The position numbers were made by a program, and so were the translations under genes. 64,000 nt of DNA from Flavobacterium circumlabens. GTDB taxonomy: Bacteria > Bacteroidota > Bacteroidia > Flavobacteriales > Flavobacteriaceae. Every line of letters begins with the position of its first letter. Within the stretch, counting starts at the first letter, position 1. The stretch is from contig NZ_SLWA01000001.1 of assembly GCF_004345565.1 (NCBI RefSeq), positions 31,793 to 95,792 of the forward strand. The letters are read 5' to 3'. A model generated the notes under the pieces. It ran no database searches. It worked only from the letters and a program-made list of their open reading frames with translations, and had not been told where the DNA came from. Positions 40,490 through 50,880 of this stretch are shown in pieces.

Positions 40490-43400
40490 TTAATTTCCGA
40501 AATTATATCGAAGTGTAAATCCGGATCGAATATTAGTCAATGGAAATGAGGTTGAAATTACGGCTTTCGAGAACGAATGATCGTAATAGAATATGGCTGT
40601 TAAGTTTTTACTAAACGCATAATCCGCTGTCATTTTCAGCGACCAGATATTTTGTCCGGCAGCCAGCTGATTGTTGTCATAATCCAGATAGCGCACTAAT
40701 GTTTCGTTGTTCCTTAAAGAGAAATCTGCTTTTATATTGATATCACTCTTAATAATTCCTGTCGGATTATCGGCAAGTCTTGTCGAGAAAATAACATCTT
40801 TAAAACGGTAACCCAGCCCTATTATATATTCCATCCCTTTTACTTCCGTCAATAAATTATTGTCAAAACTCATGGATAGCGCTCTGTCTTTTTTGATTTC
40901 CGTAAGGACTCTCAAAGAACTTTTCAATTCAAAATCTACTCTGATAAGCGGACTGAACTGCTCTACCAAATTGACATTTGACATGATCGTTTTATTAAAG
41001 AAATTGCCATTTATATCCTGTCCTTCCGGTTTTTCATAATAATCAAAATTGGACCTAAACTGATTGATTGTATAGGAAGCCCTGTAATTATGCTGTAAAG
41101 AGAAACGTTTGAATTTATCTTTAAAGTATTTATAGCGCATCAGTCCATTGTACTTAATGCTCCAGTTTGGAATTGGAAAACTTCTGAAAATATCCGTTGA
41201 GGAATTTGAGGCATCTTTTCCGGAGTAAGCCGCTAAAAATGCAGGCAATAATACGGCCTGATTACTTTTTCCGAAACCTATCGGATATCCCTGATTAGAG
41301 GCATACAACTCCCTTTGTTTTTTAAACGGATCCTCATCTGCCGGATTTACTGGCGGCGCCGGAACATCATTAACATCATATCTCGGTATTGGATTCCCTG
41401 ACCCGTAATGATCTTCAGCCAGTCTGTTCGCAATTATCAGACGATTGTTTCTAAAATCATCGAATGCAGCAGATTGTGTTTCGTTACTGGTAGAGAAAGA
41501 CGTTCCAATTAACATTGTTGAAATAGAGAACATTCCGTACGTGTAGCGCGACAGCGGTTTGTATTCAAGATCGTCCTGATCAACACTATATTGTTCTGAT
41601 GAATTTTCAGAATACGATCTGTCCATCGCCAGATCAATCTTGAAATCAGGAAACAAATCGACATTGGCGGTTACTTTCAGAGTCTTGTTGGTTACTTGTG
41701 TAAAGTTCTGGTTGAACTCCTGATAATCGGTCAGCCATCCATTTTTAGCGGCTTCAAAACGCACATCATCCTGGCTTCCGAAAACAAAACCTAATGTTGG
41801 TCTTGACGTTCCAAAGAAACCAACGCCCGGCGTGTATCCGGGTAATACAGTTCCGTTATTTACCGTATAATTCACCTGAATATTTTTAACACTGGTCAAT
41901 ACCCCAATCAGGCCATCATAAAAGGGTCTGCTGGCCGTAACCGGTTTTGTCGTATTTACAATTTTCTCTCCGGGTTTTGGCGGTGCTGCTGTTTTAGGTT
42001 TTGCCGGTTTTTTACCTCCCGGTGTCAAACCTAAATACTTGTACAACATACCCATATTAAAGGTTGTTGTTAATGTATTTGAATTGGCATTCTGAATTGT
42101 ATTTCCCAGATTATATTCCGTTGATGATCCATCCGGATTTTCCTCCACATATTGAGAAAAAGCTGTTGATGAACGCTGCCAGCTGTAATCTGCCGTATAA
42201 GAATAATTTGCTTTCACAAAACTTAAAACCGGAATTTTATTGATCGGAATATCATAATTCAATATCAATTGCTGCACGTGCTGATTCGGTGTTCCGATAT
42301 CCCAGTAATCATCCCAGATATTAAAATCTTCTTTTGGTGAGTTATCGTCGTTTAGAAAGTTTCTAACAATATTATTGGAGGCCGCCGTGTAATTCAGCTT
42401 TAATGATTTTGTCAGGTTATAACCAAAACCATACTGATAATTGAACGCAAAATTTCTTCTGTAAAGCGGATCAATTTCGATTCCTGCAACATCTACATCC
42501 CTAAATTGCTGACGATTACTTTGTCTTATGATATTCGTATTAAAGGTTACGTTAGACGGCAGATAATTGACATTGAAATCACTTAATATTTTCCAATATT
42601 CACTTTTTTTCATGAATTGGGTTTTCTTAAACGGAACTACTTCTTTAGGCTGAAAAGTATAGGCATAATTTACTGCTGTATTCGATTGTTCGTCGTTATA
42701 ATCAGCCACTTCATAATCGTGACGTTCTACCTGATTGTAGGATTGTGAAAAGGTGAAATTTTCAACATCATATACATGTTGTTTTTGCTCGGGAGCCCTG
42801 TCTTTTCTTACTCCGATAAAGTTGATGCTTTTTCGTTTTGTATAATCAACGGCACGGGTTCTGATATTCTCTTTCTCATTCTCGTCAGTCGTTTCTCTCA
42901 GCAGCTGTTCTAATTTTATATCCTGATTAAAAGGATCATATTCGGGTGTAATTACTTCTTCTCCGATCGCATAATTAAACGGCAGATTGATTCCCCATTT
43001 CGGAGGCAATAATTTCCCTAAATTCCAATTGGTTACAATATTATATTGCTGAATGTCTTCTCTGTCTCTTTCGTTTGCACCTTCTTCAAGTGATCCGAAA
43101 CCAATTGTACTTTTACGTCCCGTTGCAGAAATGGTTGCAAAATCAGCCATATTGGTATCAACGCTCAGTATTGCGGCCATTCCGCCTTTATTCTCTAAAT
43201 CGGCTATACGAAGTTCGTTAAACCAGACTTCACCTTTAACATCCCGACGCTCTTCCCTGTTTTTTACTCCAATCATCAGGGTTCGCACCAAACCAAAATT
43301 AGGGTTTCCTTTTATCCCTAATCTCAATCTGCTGTCTCCGTCACCTCCGGATGCTGTTAAGTCACTATCATCATCCGGATAATAAACACCGTTGATATCT

Positions 43401-46400
43401 CTTTTATTTGAATTAATATCAAGAGGCATGGCTTTAATTTTCATTTTGGTTAACAAGTCAAGTGCCAGATCAATATCATTTTCTTCCGGCCAGACCTTCT
43501 CAGCGCTTACCCTGCCTGAGCCTTCCGGTCTGGTTACTTTTAAAGGAATTTCGATCTGATAATAGTTTTGTGTAAAGTCATTTCCAAAACGAATAAATGC
43601 TGCCATTTCATCATCCTGCAATTCAGTCTCATTCGGCAATGATTCTGCATGCAAAAACATTTTCAGTTTTTTGTACTGACGCATATCAACGCTTACATTT
43701 TTAAAAACAGCTCTTGAATCCTTATATTCCAATCCGCCACCGGAAACCCGTAAAGCCAATGATTGTTCGTTCTGATTGATCACCGTATTATTATTGTACA
43801 ATTGTTCCCTTTGTACACCGGGAGGAGCTACATAATTTACAGGTAATTTTGTATCATTCTCCTGAACATTGACAGCCAGCACATCAAAATCTGTATTGTC
43901 ATTCGTAAGATCCGTATCATTTGCATCAAGGGTTCCTGTATATCTTCTCCACTCGCCTCTTACCAAATCCAATGCTCCAAAACGTACGGTCATTTGTTCA
44001 TTAAAACCAGTCATGAACATACGCATGAATCGGATCGATCTGAAATCTGTGATATTCCCAATCGTATTTTGAGGTTGGGAAACCGGGATTTTAAACTGGA
44101 TCCATCTTGCAGTCGTTGTACTTCCGTTTGGCAATTCAATATTACTCACGTCACGAATATCTGTAATGTAGTTTTGACCTATAGCCATTCCGGGTTTGAT
44201 ATCAATGCTATATTCATAATACGCATTGATTGTATTCATCGTGTTGTCCCGATTAATATCTTCTACATCCGGTAAAGTAGTCGCACCCCTATTCGGGTCG
44301 TCTATACTAACGGCAGAGTTACCATCAACACCATTATATCTTTTATAGCGCTCCTGTACGCCTCCTTCTGTATTTAAGTAATATTTATAGTTGTCTGCTG
44401 CAGGATCTTCTTCTCCGGCGTAATTATTATAAATCGCACCTTCACTGGCATCCGGCAAACCATCCAAACCAACATCCTGATTTTTACGGTTATCCGCATT
44501 GGTATCGAATGCATAAATCAACGATTGCGAAGCCGGAACGTCTCCCCAAAGCGGTTGCGGATTGACCTTTACCTGATCCGGACCTAATCCGTTTTCGTAT
44601 TGTTTTCTTCCGTCTTTTAAGACATCTTCGGAAACTTCACCTAAGTTAAAGTAGATTTTTCCCTTGTTATTTTGTTGTGCCTGGCCCGCACCTACATAAG
44701 GATCCAGTACCCAGAATTGTACATACTCTACATTGCCCTGCTCAAAATTGGTTGAATTTAAAGATCGCATTATACCTCCAAAATTGGACGTTGCCGGCTC
44801 TGTATTAAAATTTTGATTATTATTATAAGGTCCTCTTTCAGATGGGTAATAACTTAAATCAAGTGTGTTAATAACCTGAATCTGACCCTGTGCAATATCG
44901 GTATTGGGGTATAACTCTTTGCTGTAAACCCTTCTTGTGGTATTTAAAGACAAATCGTCATTTGAAATTCCGGACGGTTTTGAAGAAAAGAAAACAGGAT
45001 CTATGGTGTACCATGCCAGTTTTGCTCTTTTATGTCCATAACTTAGTGTATTGGAATTCGCATTAAAAGTAGCGTCGTTTATCGAATTTATAAATGGTGT
45101 TGAGGCTAAACTCCACGCATAAGCAGAACGCATATCGATTGTAGATTGCGAGCCTTCAAAATCATCCACATAAATGGTTGCTTCTCCTTCAAAATCACTT
45201 GCTTTTGGAGCATCTGGTTTTAAAAAAGCAACTTCACCGCGTATCGAAAGATTAGACGGAACGTCTGTATCGATATTCGGCAGTTTGTTTGCTAATCGGG
45301 TCAAAAAAGGAACTTCGGTTGCATAGTTTCCGTTAAAACCGAAAATCGTATTGTTTACGGATTCCTGACCATAACTTGATTTTTGGGTAAAAGGCCTTTC
45401 TGTCATTTTCAGGAAAGTTCCGCCCACAACAAAATTATCAGAGATTTTATGTTCTACATTCAACCCCATAAATCTTCGGGTTTGCTGTCCGAAAATGGAA
45501 TTGTTTTCTAAAGAAACTTCAATTGGCGTATTGGATGCCTGAAGCGAAGGATCCAGAATCTGAACTCTTCCTAATTGATAATCGACACTATAGTCAATTC
45601 CTTCTACCAGCACCCTTCCGGCTGCCGTTACTACAACAGATCCCTGCGGAACATTAAAGGCACCAATGGGTATACCATTATTCCCTGAAGATTTGTATTT
45701 TCCGCGTAATAAGAACTTATTTTTATCACTATCCTGCAAAGCGCCGGACTGTGTACTTTTATACATGTTTCTAAACACGTATTTCTGCTGATTTACGTTG
45801 TAGGTAGTCGTGTTATTATAATCTTCTACGCCACCCGTTTGTAATTTCTTAAACAAAAGCTCTCCAAAAGGTTCTTTGGTTGTAAAAATAATTCGTCCGT
45901 TTTGGGCATCAACGGTTATACCGGGAATATAATCGAAGAATCCATCACCACCCTTTTGCGGATCATTGTTGTAATTTAACTGGTCTAAGTTAAACACATT
46001 CAATAATGGTGTTTTTGTAATATAATAATTATTCGGATCAGGATTAGCAGGATTATCATCCGGAAAATTACTTCCGGGAACAGCCGTAATATAATTGATT
46101 GGAGACGGATCTGTATAGAGAATATTCAGTCTGAAGTCATCCGGTTTTATCTGGTAAGCCTGAGGAATCTGATACACGTTTTTCATCATCAAATCCCAAA
46201 CCGGATTGTTTACGTTTGTCAAACTGCTTTTCAGCATTTTCAAAATTAAACTTTGCGTGATAATAGTCTGATTCGAAGTGTTATTACCATTTACTACCGT
46301 TCCGTCAACACCATCACTACCAAACTCTCCTACCTGGTATATTTTATCTCCAACCGTGTATTCGAAAGCTACTGCTAAAATTTCATCGTTTGCCAAACGC

Positions 46401-47746
46401 TGTTGCAGGGAAATATATCCTAATTGCGGATTAAATGTATATTCGTTGCTGGTTAATTTTCGGGCGTTTTCAAGTACAGAATAATCGGTTCCTTCACTGG
46501 CTGTTACAGAAGTAAAGCCATTTTTTGCCGTTACGATTTCTCTAATATTCTGATTCAGAAAACCACCGTTACCTATTGTTGCCGGATCGTATTTGTTATT
46601 CTTATTATCAGTCGGTGAATCGATGCCTGCAACAAAAAAACCTGTAGTAGGATTTATAACCACAACTTCATTATCCGGAATTCCGGTAATTTGGGCTTCC
46701 CCTAAATCCTGAAGTGCAATAATGTTTCTTAAGTTATTACCGGTTGTGCTTACCCGGTTTTGTTTGTTTGTTACCCAAACTTCCAGTCTTGTAATCTGAA
46801 CACGACTGTCTATAAAAGGATATTTCCTTAACGAAGCATCGTATTTGTTTCTGAAGTATTGCGAAAGGAAGAAATGTCGGTCATTATCATAGTCTAAAGC
46901 GTACAGGTCAAAATTCTGAACGGTACCGCCACCTTCTGCAACTATACTTTTGGTCTGAGACTTCTGTTCTGAAAAAACTCCGGTAATAGTCGTCTTTCCA
47001 AATTGCAATTGGGTTTTTACCCCAAATAAACTTTGAGCCCCTCTGATTAAGGTACTGTTAAGCGGCATACTGACATTACCCACCTCAACTTTTTGAATGA
47101 TATCATCTTCAGAAGGGGTGTAGGCCAGTTTAAATAAATTCTGGAAAGCAAACGTTGACTGGGTATCATAATTGGCATTTACCTCTAACCGGGTACCCAC
47201 TTTCCCCATCAGACTCATACTTATTCGCTGATCAAAATCAAAAGTCAGATTAGATCGGTTTCTGGGAGAGAAAGACGGATTGTCCTGCTTGGTATATCGA
47301 ATTCCTAAATCCATTTCAACAGATCCTGTGGGCTTTACGTCAATGGTATTGCTTCCAAAGATACTTTCGAAAAGACTTGAATTAATGTAATACCTCGGCA
47401 GCAAATCCTTTTTGGCGGCTTCGCTTCCTAATTTTTTACCGTCAATTGCATCTGATTTTTTTCTGAAATAATCTCTTCTGGATTCTTTCAGCACTAAAGC
47501 TTCATATTCTTTAGGTGTTAAAACAATAGGATAATCGATAGAAAAACCATCTACCGACTTCGTATAAATATACCGGTCTGTAACAGGATCGTATTTATAA
47601 GCCGAAAGTATACTGGGTGGGTTTTCCAACTCTAGTGCCCCTACGGAATACTGAGTTTTTGTTGTATCTTGAACTGCTGGATTTACTTGCGCCCGCAAAA
47701 CATTACCGCAAAATAAAACCAGTAAAAAAATACAAATTTTACGCAT
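40490..47746 (-). CDS. sprA: SprA/Sov, giant outer-membrane translocon of the type IX secretion system
   Basis: 2418 aa, the size expected for Flavobacterium SprA. It starts with a signal peptide and LENPPSILSAYKYDPVTDRYIYTKSV, the SprA N-terminal region. Repeated SprA blocks follow, such as MSLMGKVGTRLEVNANYDTQ and QISMSLMG-type strands, TGVFSEQKSQTKSI, ITRLEVWVTNKQNR and DDFEGSQSTIDMRS, and the chain ends in barrel strands (LRYNFGN). SprA forms the very large barrel through which T9SS cargo crosses the outer membrane; PorV and plug proteins gate it. The two PorP/SprF proteins, PorG and the adhesin in this window are its likely partners or substrates. It lies 24 bp after ruvA on the same strand and probably uses the ruvA promoter. 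Confidence 0.95.
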   Translation of the reverse strand: MRKICIFLLVLFCGNVLRAQVNPAVQDTTKTQYSVGALELENPPSILSAYKYDPVTDRYIYTKSVDGFSIDYPIVLTPKEYEALVLKESRRDYFRKKSDAIDGKKLGSEAAKKDLLPRYYINSSLFESIFGSNTIDVKPTGSVEMDLGIRYTKQDNPSFSPRNRSNLTFDFDQRISMSLMGKVGTRLEVNANYDTQSTFAFQNLFKLAYTPSEDDIIQKVEVGNVSMPLNSTLIRGAQSLFGVKTQLQFGKTTITGVFSEQKSQTKSIVAEGGGTVQNFDLYALDYDNDRHFFLSQYFRNKYDASLRKYPFIDSRVQITRLEVWVTNKQNRVSTTGNNLRNIIALQDLGEAQITGIPDNEVVVINPTTGFFVAGIDSPTDNKNNKYDPATIGNGGFLNQNIREIVTAKNGFTSVTASEGTDYSVLENARKLTSNEYTFNPQLGYISLQQRLANDEILAVAFEYTVGDKIYQVGEFGSDGVDGTVVNGNNTSNQTIITQSLILKMLKSSLTNVNNPVWDLMMKNVYQIPQAYQIKPDDFRLNILYTDPSPINYITAVPGSNFPDDNPANPDPNNYYITKTPLLNVFNLDQLNYNNDPQKGGDGFFDYIPGITVDAQNGRIIFTTKEPFGELLFKKLQTGGVEDYNNTTTYNVNQQKYVFRNMYKSTQSGALQDSDKNKFLLRGKYKSSGNNGIPIGAFNVPQGSVVVTAAGRVLVEGIDYSVDYQLGRVQILDPSLQASNTPIEVSLENNSIFGQQTRRFMGLNVEHKISDNFVVGGTFLKMTERPFTQKSSYGQESVNNTIFGFNGNYATEVPFLTRLANKLPNIDTDVPSNLSIRGEVAFLKPDAPKASDFEGEATIYVDDFEGSQSTIDMRSAYAWSLASTPFINSINDATFNANSNTLSYGHKRAKLAWYTIDPVFFSSKPSGISNDDLSLNTTRRVYSKELYPNTDIAQGQIQVINTLDLSYYPSERGPYNNNQNFNTEPATSNFGGIMRSLNSTNFEQGNVEYVQFWVLDPYVGAGQAQQNNKGKIYFNLGEVSEDVLKDGRKQYENGLGPDQVKVNPQPLWGDVPASQSLIYAFDTNADNRKNQDVGLDGLPDASEGAIYNNYAGEEDPAADNYKYYLNTEGGVQERYKRYNGVDGNSAVSIDDPNRGATTLPDVEDINRDNTMNTINAYYEYSIDIKPGMAIGQNYITDIRDVSNIELPNGSTTTARWIQFKIPVSQPQNTIGNITDFRSIRFMRMFMTGFNEQMTVRFGALDLVRGEWRRYTGTLDANDTDLTNDNTDFDVLAVNVQENDTKLPVNYVAPPGVQREQLYNNNTVINQNEQSLALRVSGGGLEYKDSRAVFKNVSVDMRQYKKLKMFLHAESLPNETELQDDEMAAFIRFGNDFTQNYYQIEIPLKVTRPEGSGRVSAEKVWPEENDIDLALDLLTKMKIKAMPLDINSNKRDINGVYYPDDDSDLTASGGDGDSRLRLGIKGNPNFGLVRTLMIGVKNREERRDVKGEVWFNELRIADLENKGGMAAILSVDTNMADFATISATGRKSTIGFGSLEEGANERDREDIQQYNIVTNWNLGKLLPPKWGINLPFNYAIGEEVITPEYDPFNQDIKLEQLLRETTDENEKENIRTRAVDYTKRKSINFIGVRKDRAPEQKQHVYDVENFTFSQSYNQVERHDYEVADYNDEQSNTAVNYAYTFQPKEVVPFKKTQFMKKSEYWKILSDFNVNYLPSNVTFNTNIIRQSNRQQFRDVDVAGIEIDPLYRRNFAFNYQYGFGYNLTKSLKLNYTAASNNIVRNFLNDDNSPKEDFNIWDDYWDIGTPNQHVQQLILNYDIPINKIPVLSFVKANYSYTADYSWQRSSTAFSQYVEENPDGSSTEYNLGNTIQNANSNTLTTTFNMGMLYKYLGLTPGGKKPAKPKTAAPPKPGEKIVNTTKPVTASRPFYDGLIGVLTSVKNIQVNYTVNNGTVLPGYTPGVGFFGTSRPTLGFVFGSQDDVRFEAAKNGWLTDYQEFNQNFTQVTNKTLKVTANVDLFPDFKIDLAMDRSYSENSSEQYSVDQDDLEYKPLSRYTYGMFSISTMLIGTSFSTSNETQSAAFDDFRNNRLIIANRLAEDHYGSGNPIPRYDVNDVPAPPVNPADEDPFKKQRELYASNQGYPIGFGKSNQAVLLPAFLAAYSGKDASNSSTDIFRSFPIPNWSIKYNGLMRYKYFKDKFKRFSLQHNYRASYTINQFRSNFDYYEKPEGQDINGNFFNKTIMSNVNLVEQFSPLIRVDFELKSSLRVLTEIKKDRALSMSFDNNLLTEVKGMEYIIGLGYRFKDVIFSTRLADNPTGIIKSDINIKADFSLRNNETLVRYLDYDNNQLAAGQNIWSLKMTADYAFSKNLTAIFYYDHSFSKAVISTSFPLTNIRSGFTLRYNFGN

Positions 47747-47770
47747 ACAATTCGTTTATATAAATTGAGT

Positions 47771-48352
47771 TTATAAGCTTTTTAATGCTTTTTTAATGAT
47801 CGTTTCGACAGTTGCTTCCGGATCTTCTTTTACGATTTTTTCGACTACTTTTTCTGAAGTTTTACGAACAAAACCTAAAACTTCCAAAGCAGATAACGCT
47901 TCATCTCGGTTTGTATTGTTCTGAACTACTGAAACTTCATCCAAATCGTATAACTTTAACACTTTTTCTTTTAAATCAAGTATAACTCTCTGTGCTGTTT
48001 TGCTTCCAATCCCTTTTATAGACTGAATAACACCCACATCTCCAGAGGCAATGGCGTTTATAATTTGTCGGGGTTCTATCGAAGATAACATTGTTCTTGC
48101 AATACTGGCTCCGATACCCGAAACAGACAATAGCATTCTGAAAATTTCGCGTTCTGATTTTTCTGCAAAACCAAATAAAGTATGCGCATCTTCTTTGATT
48201 TGAAGATGCGTATACAGTTTTATATTTTCAGCATTGGGAATTAATGAAAAGGTATGTAAAGATATATTTACCTGATAACCAACTCCGCCACAGTCAATTA
48301 TGACGTCTGTTGGATTCTTTTCAACCAATTTCCCCTGCAAATGTGCTATCAT
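47771..48352 (-). CDS. ruvA: Holliday junction DNA helicase subunit RuvA
   Basis: 193 aa from the internal ATG that gives the conserved MIAHLQGKL start; the upstream in-frame ATG (48382) would sit at the -7 element. An OB-fold domain (VIIDCGGVGYQVN) is followed by two helix-hairpin-helix motifs (LLSVSGIGASIARTML, IKGIGSKTAQRVILDLKEK) and the C-terminal RuvB-binding domain (ALSALEVLGFVRKTSEKVV). RuvA binds Holliday junctions as a tetramer and loads RuvB for branch migration. It is encoded directly before sprA. Confidence 0.96.
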   Translation of the reverse strand: MIAHLQGKLVEKNPTDVIIDCGGVGYQVNISLHTFSLIPNAENIKLYTHLQIKEDAHTLFGFAEKSEREIFRMLLSVSGIGASIARTMLSSIEPRQIINAIASGDVGVIQSIKGIGSKTAQRVILDLKEKVLKLYDLDEVSVVQNNTNRDEALSALEVLGFVRKTSEKVVEKIVKEDPEATVETIIKKALKSL

Positions 48353-48370
48353 AGTGTAATTTATTAGGCT

Positions 48371-48404
48371 CAAATATAACAAAAATGCAATAAAAATAAG
48401 ACAA
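48371..48404 (-). promoter_or_regulatory. Promoter for ruvA-sprA
   Basis: On the minus strand TTG (48404-48402), a 23-nt spacer and TATATTTG (48378-48371), 18 nt before the chosen ruvA start. The -33 box overlaps the maeB terminator stem. Confidence 0.5.
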
Positions 48405-48427
48405 TATTATTTGATCCTTATTGTCTT
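48398..48427 (-). terminator. Hairpin terminator after maeB
   Basis: AAGACAATA and TATTGTCTT, 9-bp perfect arms with a 12-nt loop, 2 bp after the maeB stop codon, followed on the minus strand by ATTTTTATT. Confidence 0.6.
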
Positions 48428-48429
48428 TA

Positions 48430-50721
48430 CTATTTAGCCAGTTTATTTTTTTTATTTTCTTTTTCCTGAGCGTCAATAACTGCAATAGCAGCCATATTAA
48501 CCATCTCTTCAACGCTTGCTCCCAATTGGAAAATGTGGACTGGCTTACCCATTCCCATCATGATTGGACCAATTGAATTTACTTTGTACAATTCTTTTAA
48601 TAATTTATACGTAATATTCGCTGATTCTAAGTTTGGAAAAATCAGGGTATTTACCTTTTTACCGGCTAATTTAGAGAATGGAAATTTCTCTGCAAGCATC
48701 TCCTGGTTTAGGGCAAAATCGGCCTGAATTTCTCCATCGACAATTAGATCCGGATGATTTTTATGTAAATATGCTACTGCTTCTCTTACTTTTGAAGCCC
48801 CAGGACTTGTTGAAGAACCGAAGTTTGAGAATGAAACCATTGCAATAACGGGTTCAACACCAAACATTTTGGCTGTTTTTGCCGTCATAATGGCAATATT
48901 AACCAAATCTTCTGCAGACGGATTAATATTGATTGCTGTATCGGATAAAAACATTGGCCCACGGGAAGTCAGCATCATGTTTGCTGTTGCAACCAGTGAG
49001 GCTCCGTGCGCTTTTTCAATTAATTGTAACATTGGTTTTACCACACTTGGGTAACTTCTGGTATGACCTGTAACCAAAGCATCTGCTTCACCTTCATTGA
49101 CCATCATGGCGGCAAAGTAGTTTCTTTCGCGCATGAATTTTTGCGCATCAAGCAGCGAAACACCTCTTCTGTCTCTGGTTTCCCAGTACGAAGTGGCAAA
49201 TCTGTTTCTTCTTCCTTCTTCTTCGTTTGTTTTAGGATCAATGATTTCCAATTCAGCATCAAAGCCCAATTCAGCTTTAAGCTCTAAGATAGCATCTTTA
49301 TTTCCTAATAAAATTGGAAAACCAATTCCGTCCTCATAAACAATCTGAGCTGCTTTTAAGACATTTAACTGATCTGCCTCTGCAAAAACAATTCGTTTTG
49401 GATCCATTTTCGCACGGTTTGTCATCAAACGAACCATTTTATTATCGTTCCCCATACGTTCGCGAAGCACATCTTCATAGGCTGCCCAGTCTGTAATAGG
49501 ATTTTTGGCCACTCCAGATTCCATTGCTGCTTTTGCAACCGCTGGTGCTACAATCGTAATCAACCTTGGATCGAATGGTTTAGGAATGATATAATCTCTT
49601 CCGAAACCTAATTTTGTTGCTCCGTAAGCTACATTTACCTGCTCCGGAACGGGTTCTTTTGCTAAAATAGCCAATGCTTTTACAGCAGCCATTTTCATCG
49701 CTTCGTTAATTTTTGTAGCTCTTACGTCTAATGCTCCCCTAAAAATATAAGGAAAACCTAAAACGTTATTTACCTGGTTAGGAAAATCAGAACGGCCCGT
49801 AGCCATAATAACATCTTTACGGGTTTCTGTAGCTAAGTTATAATCGATTTCCGGATTTGGATTTGCCATTGCAAAAACAATCGGATTGTCATTCATGCTT
49901 AGTAACATTTCAGGCGAAAGAATATCTCCTGACGATAATCCGATGAAAACATCAGCTCCTTTTATGGCTTCTGATAATTCAATCTTAGCACCGTCTACGG
50001 CATATTTCAATTGTAATTCTGATAATGAAGGATTGTCTTTTGTTAAAAGTCCTTTACTATTAAACATTCGAATATTCTCTACTTTTACGCCCAGTAAAAC
50101 ATATAAGTCCGTACACGCGATTGCAGCCGAACCTGCACCGGAAACTACTACTTTTACATCTTCTGCTTTTTTTCCTGCCAATTCTAATGCGTTGATTAAA
50201 GCTGCCGAAGAAATAATAGCCGTACCATGCTGATCGTCGTGCATTACCGGAATATCTAATTCTTCTACCAGTCTTCTTTCGATTTCAAAAGATTCCGGGG
50301 CTTTAATATCTTCCAGATTGATTCCTCCAAAAGTTGGGGCAATATTTTTTACCGTCTGGATAAATTCTTCAATATCCTTGGTTCCGATTTCGATATCAAA
50401 AACATCAATATCAGAGAATATTTTAAACAACAAACCTTTTCCTTCCATTACGGGTTTTGAAGCTTCAGGACCAATATCTCCAAGTCCTAAAACAGCTGTA
50501 CCGTTTGAAATTACAGCAACCAGATTTCCTTTTGCTGTATATTTATATACGTCGTCAATATTTTTTGCAATTTCTAAACATGGCTCTGCAACTCCCGGAG
50601 AGTATGCCAGAGATAAGTCTCTTTGTGTCGCATATTTCTTTGTTGGAACTACCTGAATTTTTCCCGGAGTAGGCTTGGAATGATATAATAATGCCTCTTC
50701 TCTTTTACTGTCTTTATTCAT
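48430..50721 (-). CDS. maeB: NADP-dependent malic enzyme (MaeB type, with phosphotransacetylase-like C-terminus)
   Basis: 763 aa, the usual two-part MaeB. The N-terminal malic enzyme half (about 1-430) has KYATQRDLSLAYSPGVAEPC, GTAVLGLGDIGPEASKPVMEG, INLEDIKAPESFEIE, the Rossmann motif VVVSGAGSAAIAC and FAMANPNPEI. The C-terminal half (about 430-755) is a phosphotransacetylase-like domain (DALVTGHTRSYPSVVKPM, FSNFGSSTSPGASKVREAV, IMMGMGKPVHIFQLGASV) that in this family is regulatory, binding acetyl-CoA, rather than catalytic. It converts malate to pyruvate and CO2 with NADPH formation. Confidence 0.96.
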   Translation of the reverse strand: MNKDSKREEALLYHSKPTPGKIQVVPTKKYATQRDLSLAYSPGVAEPCLEIAKNIDDVYKYTAKGNLVAVISNGTAVLGLGDIGPEASKPVMEGKGLLFKIFSDIDVFDIEIGTKDIEEFIQTVKNIAPTFGGINLEDIKAPESFEIERRLVEELDIPVMHDDQHGTAIISSAALINALELAGKKAEDVKVVVSGAGSAAIACTDLYVLLGVKVENIRMFNSKGLLTKDNPSLSELQLKYAVDGAKIELSEAIKGADVFIGLSSGDILSPEMLLSMNDNPIVFAMANPNPEIDYNLATETRKDVIMATGRSDFPNQVNNVLGFPYIFRGALDVRATKINEAMKMAAVKALAILAKEPVPEQVNVAYGATKLGFGRDYIIPKPFDPRLITIVAPAVAKAAMESGVAKNPITDWAAYEDVLRERMGNDNKMVRLMTNRAKMDPKRIVFAEADQLNVLKAAQIVYEDGIGFPILLGNKDAILELKAELGFDAELEIIDPKTNEEEGRRNRFATSYWETRDRRGVSLLDAQKFMRERNYFAAMMVNEGEADALVTGHTRSYPSVVKPMLQLIEKAHGASLVATANMMLTSRGPMFLSDTAININPSAEDLVNIAIMTAKTAKMFGVEPVIAMVSFSNFGSSTSPGASKVREAVAYLHKNHPDLIVDGEIQADFALNQEMLAEKFPFSKLAGKKVNTLIFPNLESANITYKLLKELYKVNSIGPIMMGMGKPVHIFQLGASVEEMVNMAAIAVIDAQEKENKKNKLAK

Positions 50722-50746
50722 TGTTTTTAGCTTTTATTCTAGCTTA

Positions 50747-50754
50747 CAAAGATA
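50747..50754 (-). promoter_or_regulatory. Putative -7 element for maeB
   Basis: TATCTTTG on the minus strand, 25 nt before the ATG; no TTG at standard spacing. Confidence 0.42.
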
Positions 50755-50823
50755 TAAGTCTTCATTTAAAATGGCATATTTTTGTCGCTTTCTTTTGTTA
50801 AAATAACAATTGCAGCCCTGACA

Positions 50824-50857
50824 AAAAAATAGTCCGGCAGAATCCGGACTATTTTTT
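50824..50857. terminator. Strong terminator after the CBS gene
   Basis: AAAAAATAGTCCGG - CAGAAT - CCGGACTATTTTTT, 14-bp perfect arms with A/T runs outside, between the CBS gene and maeB (both minus strand). Confidence 0.92.
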
Positions 50858-50880
50858 AAAGCTTATTTTTTAGAATTTAC

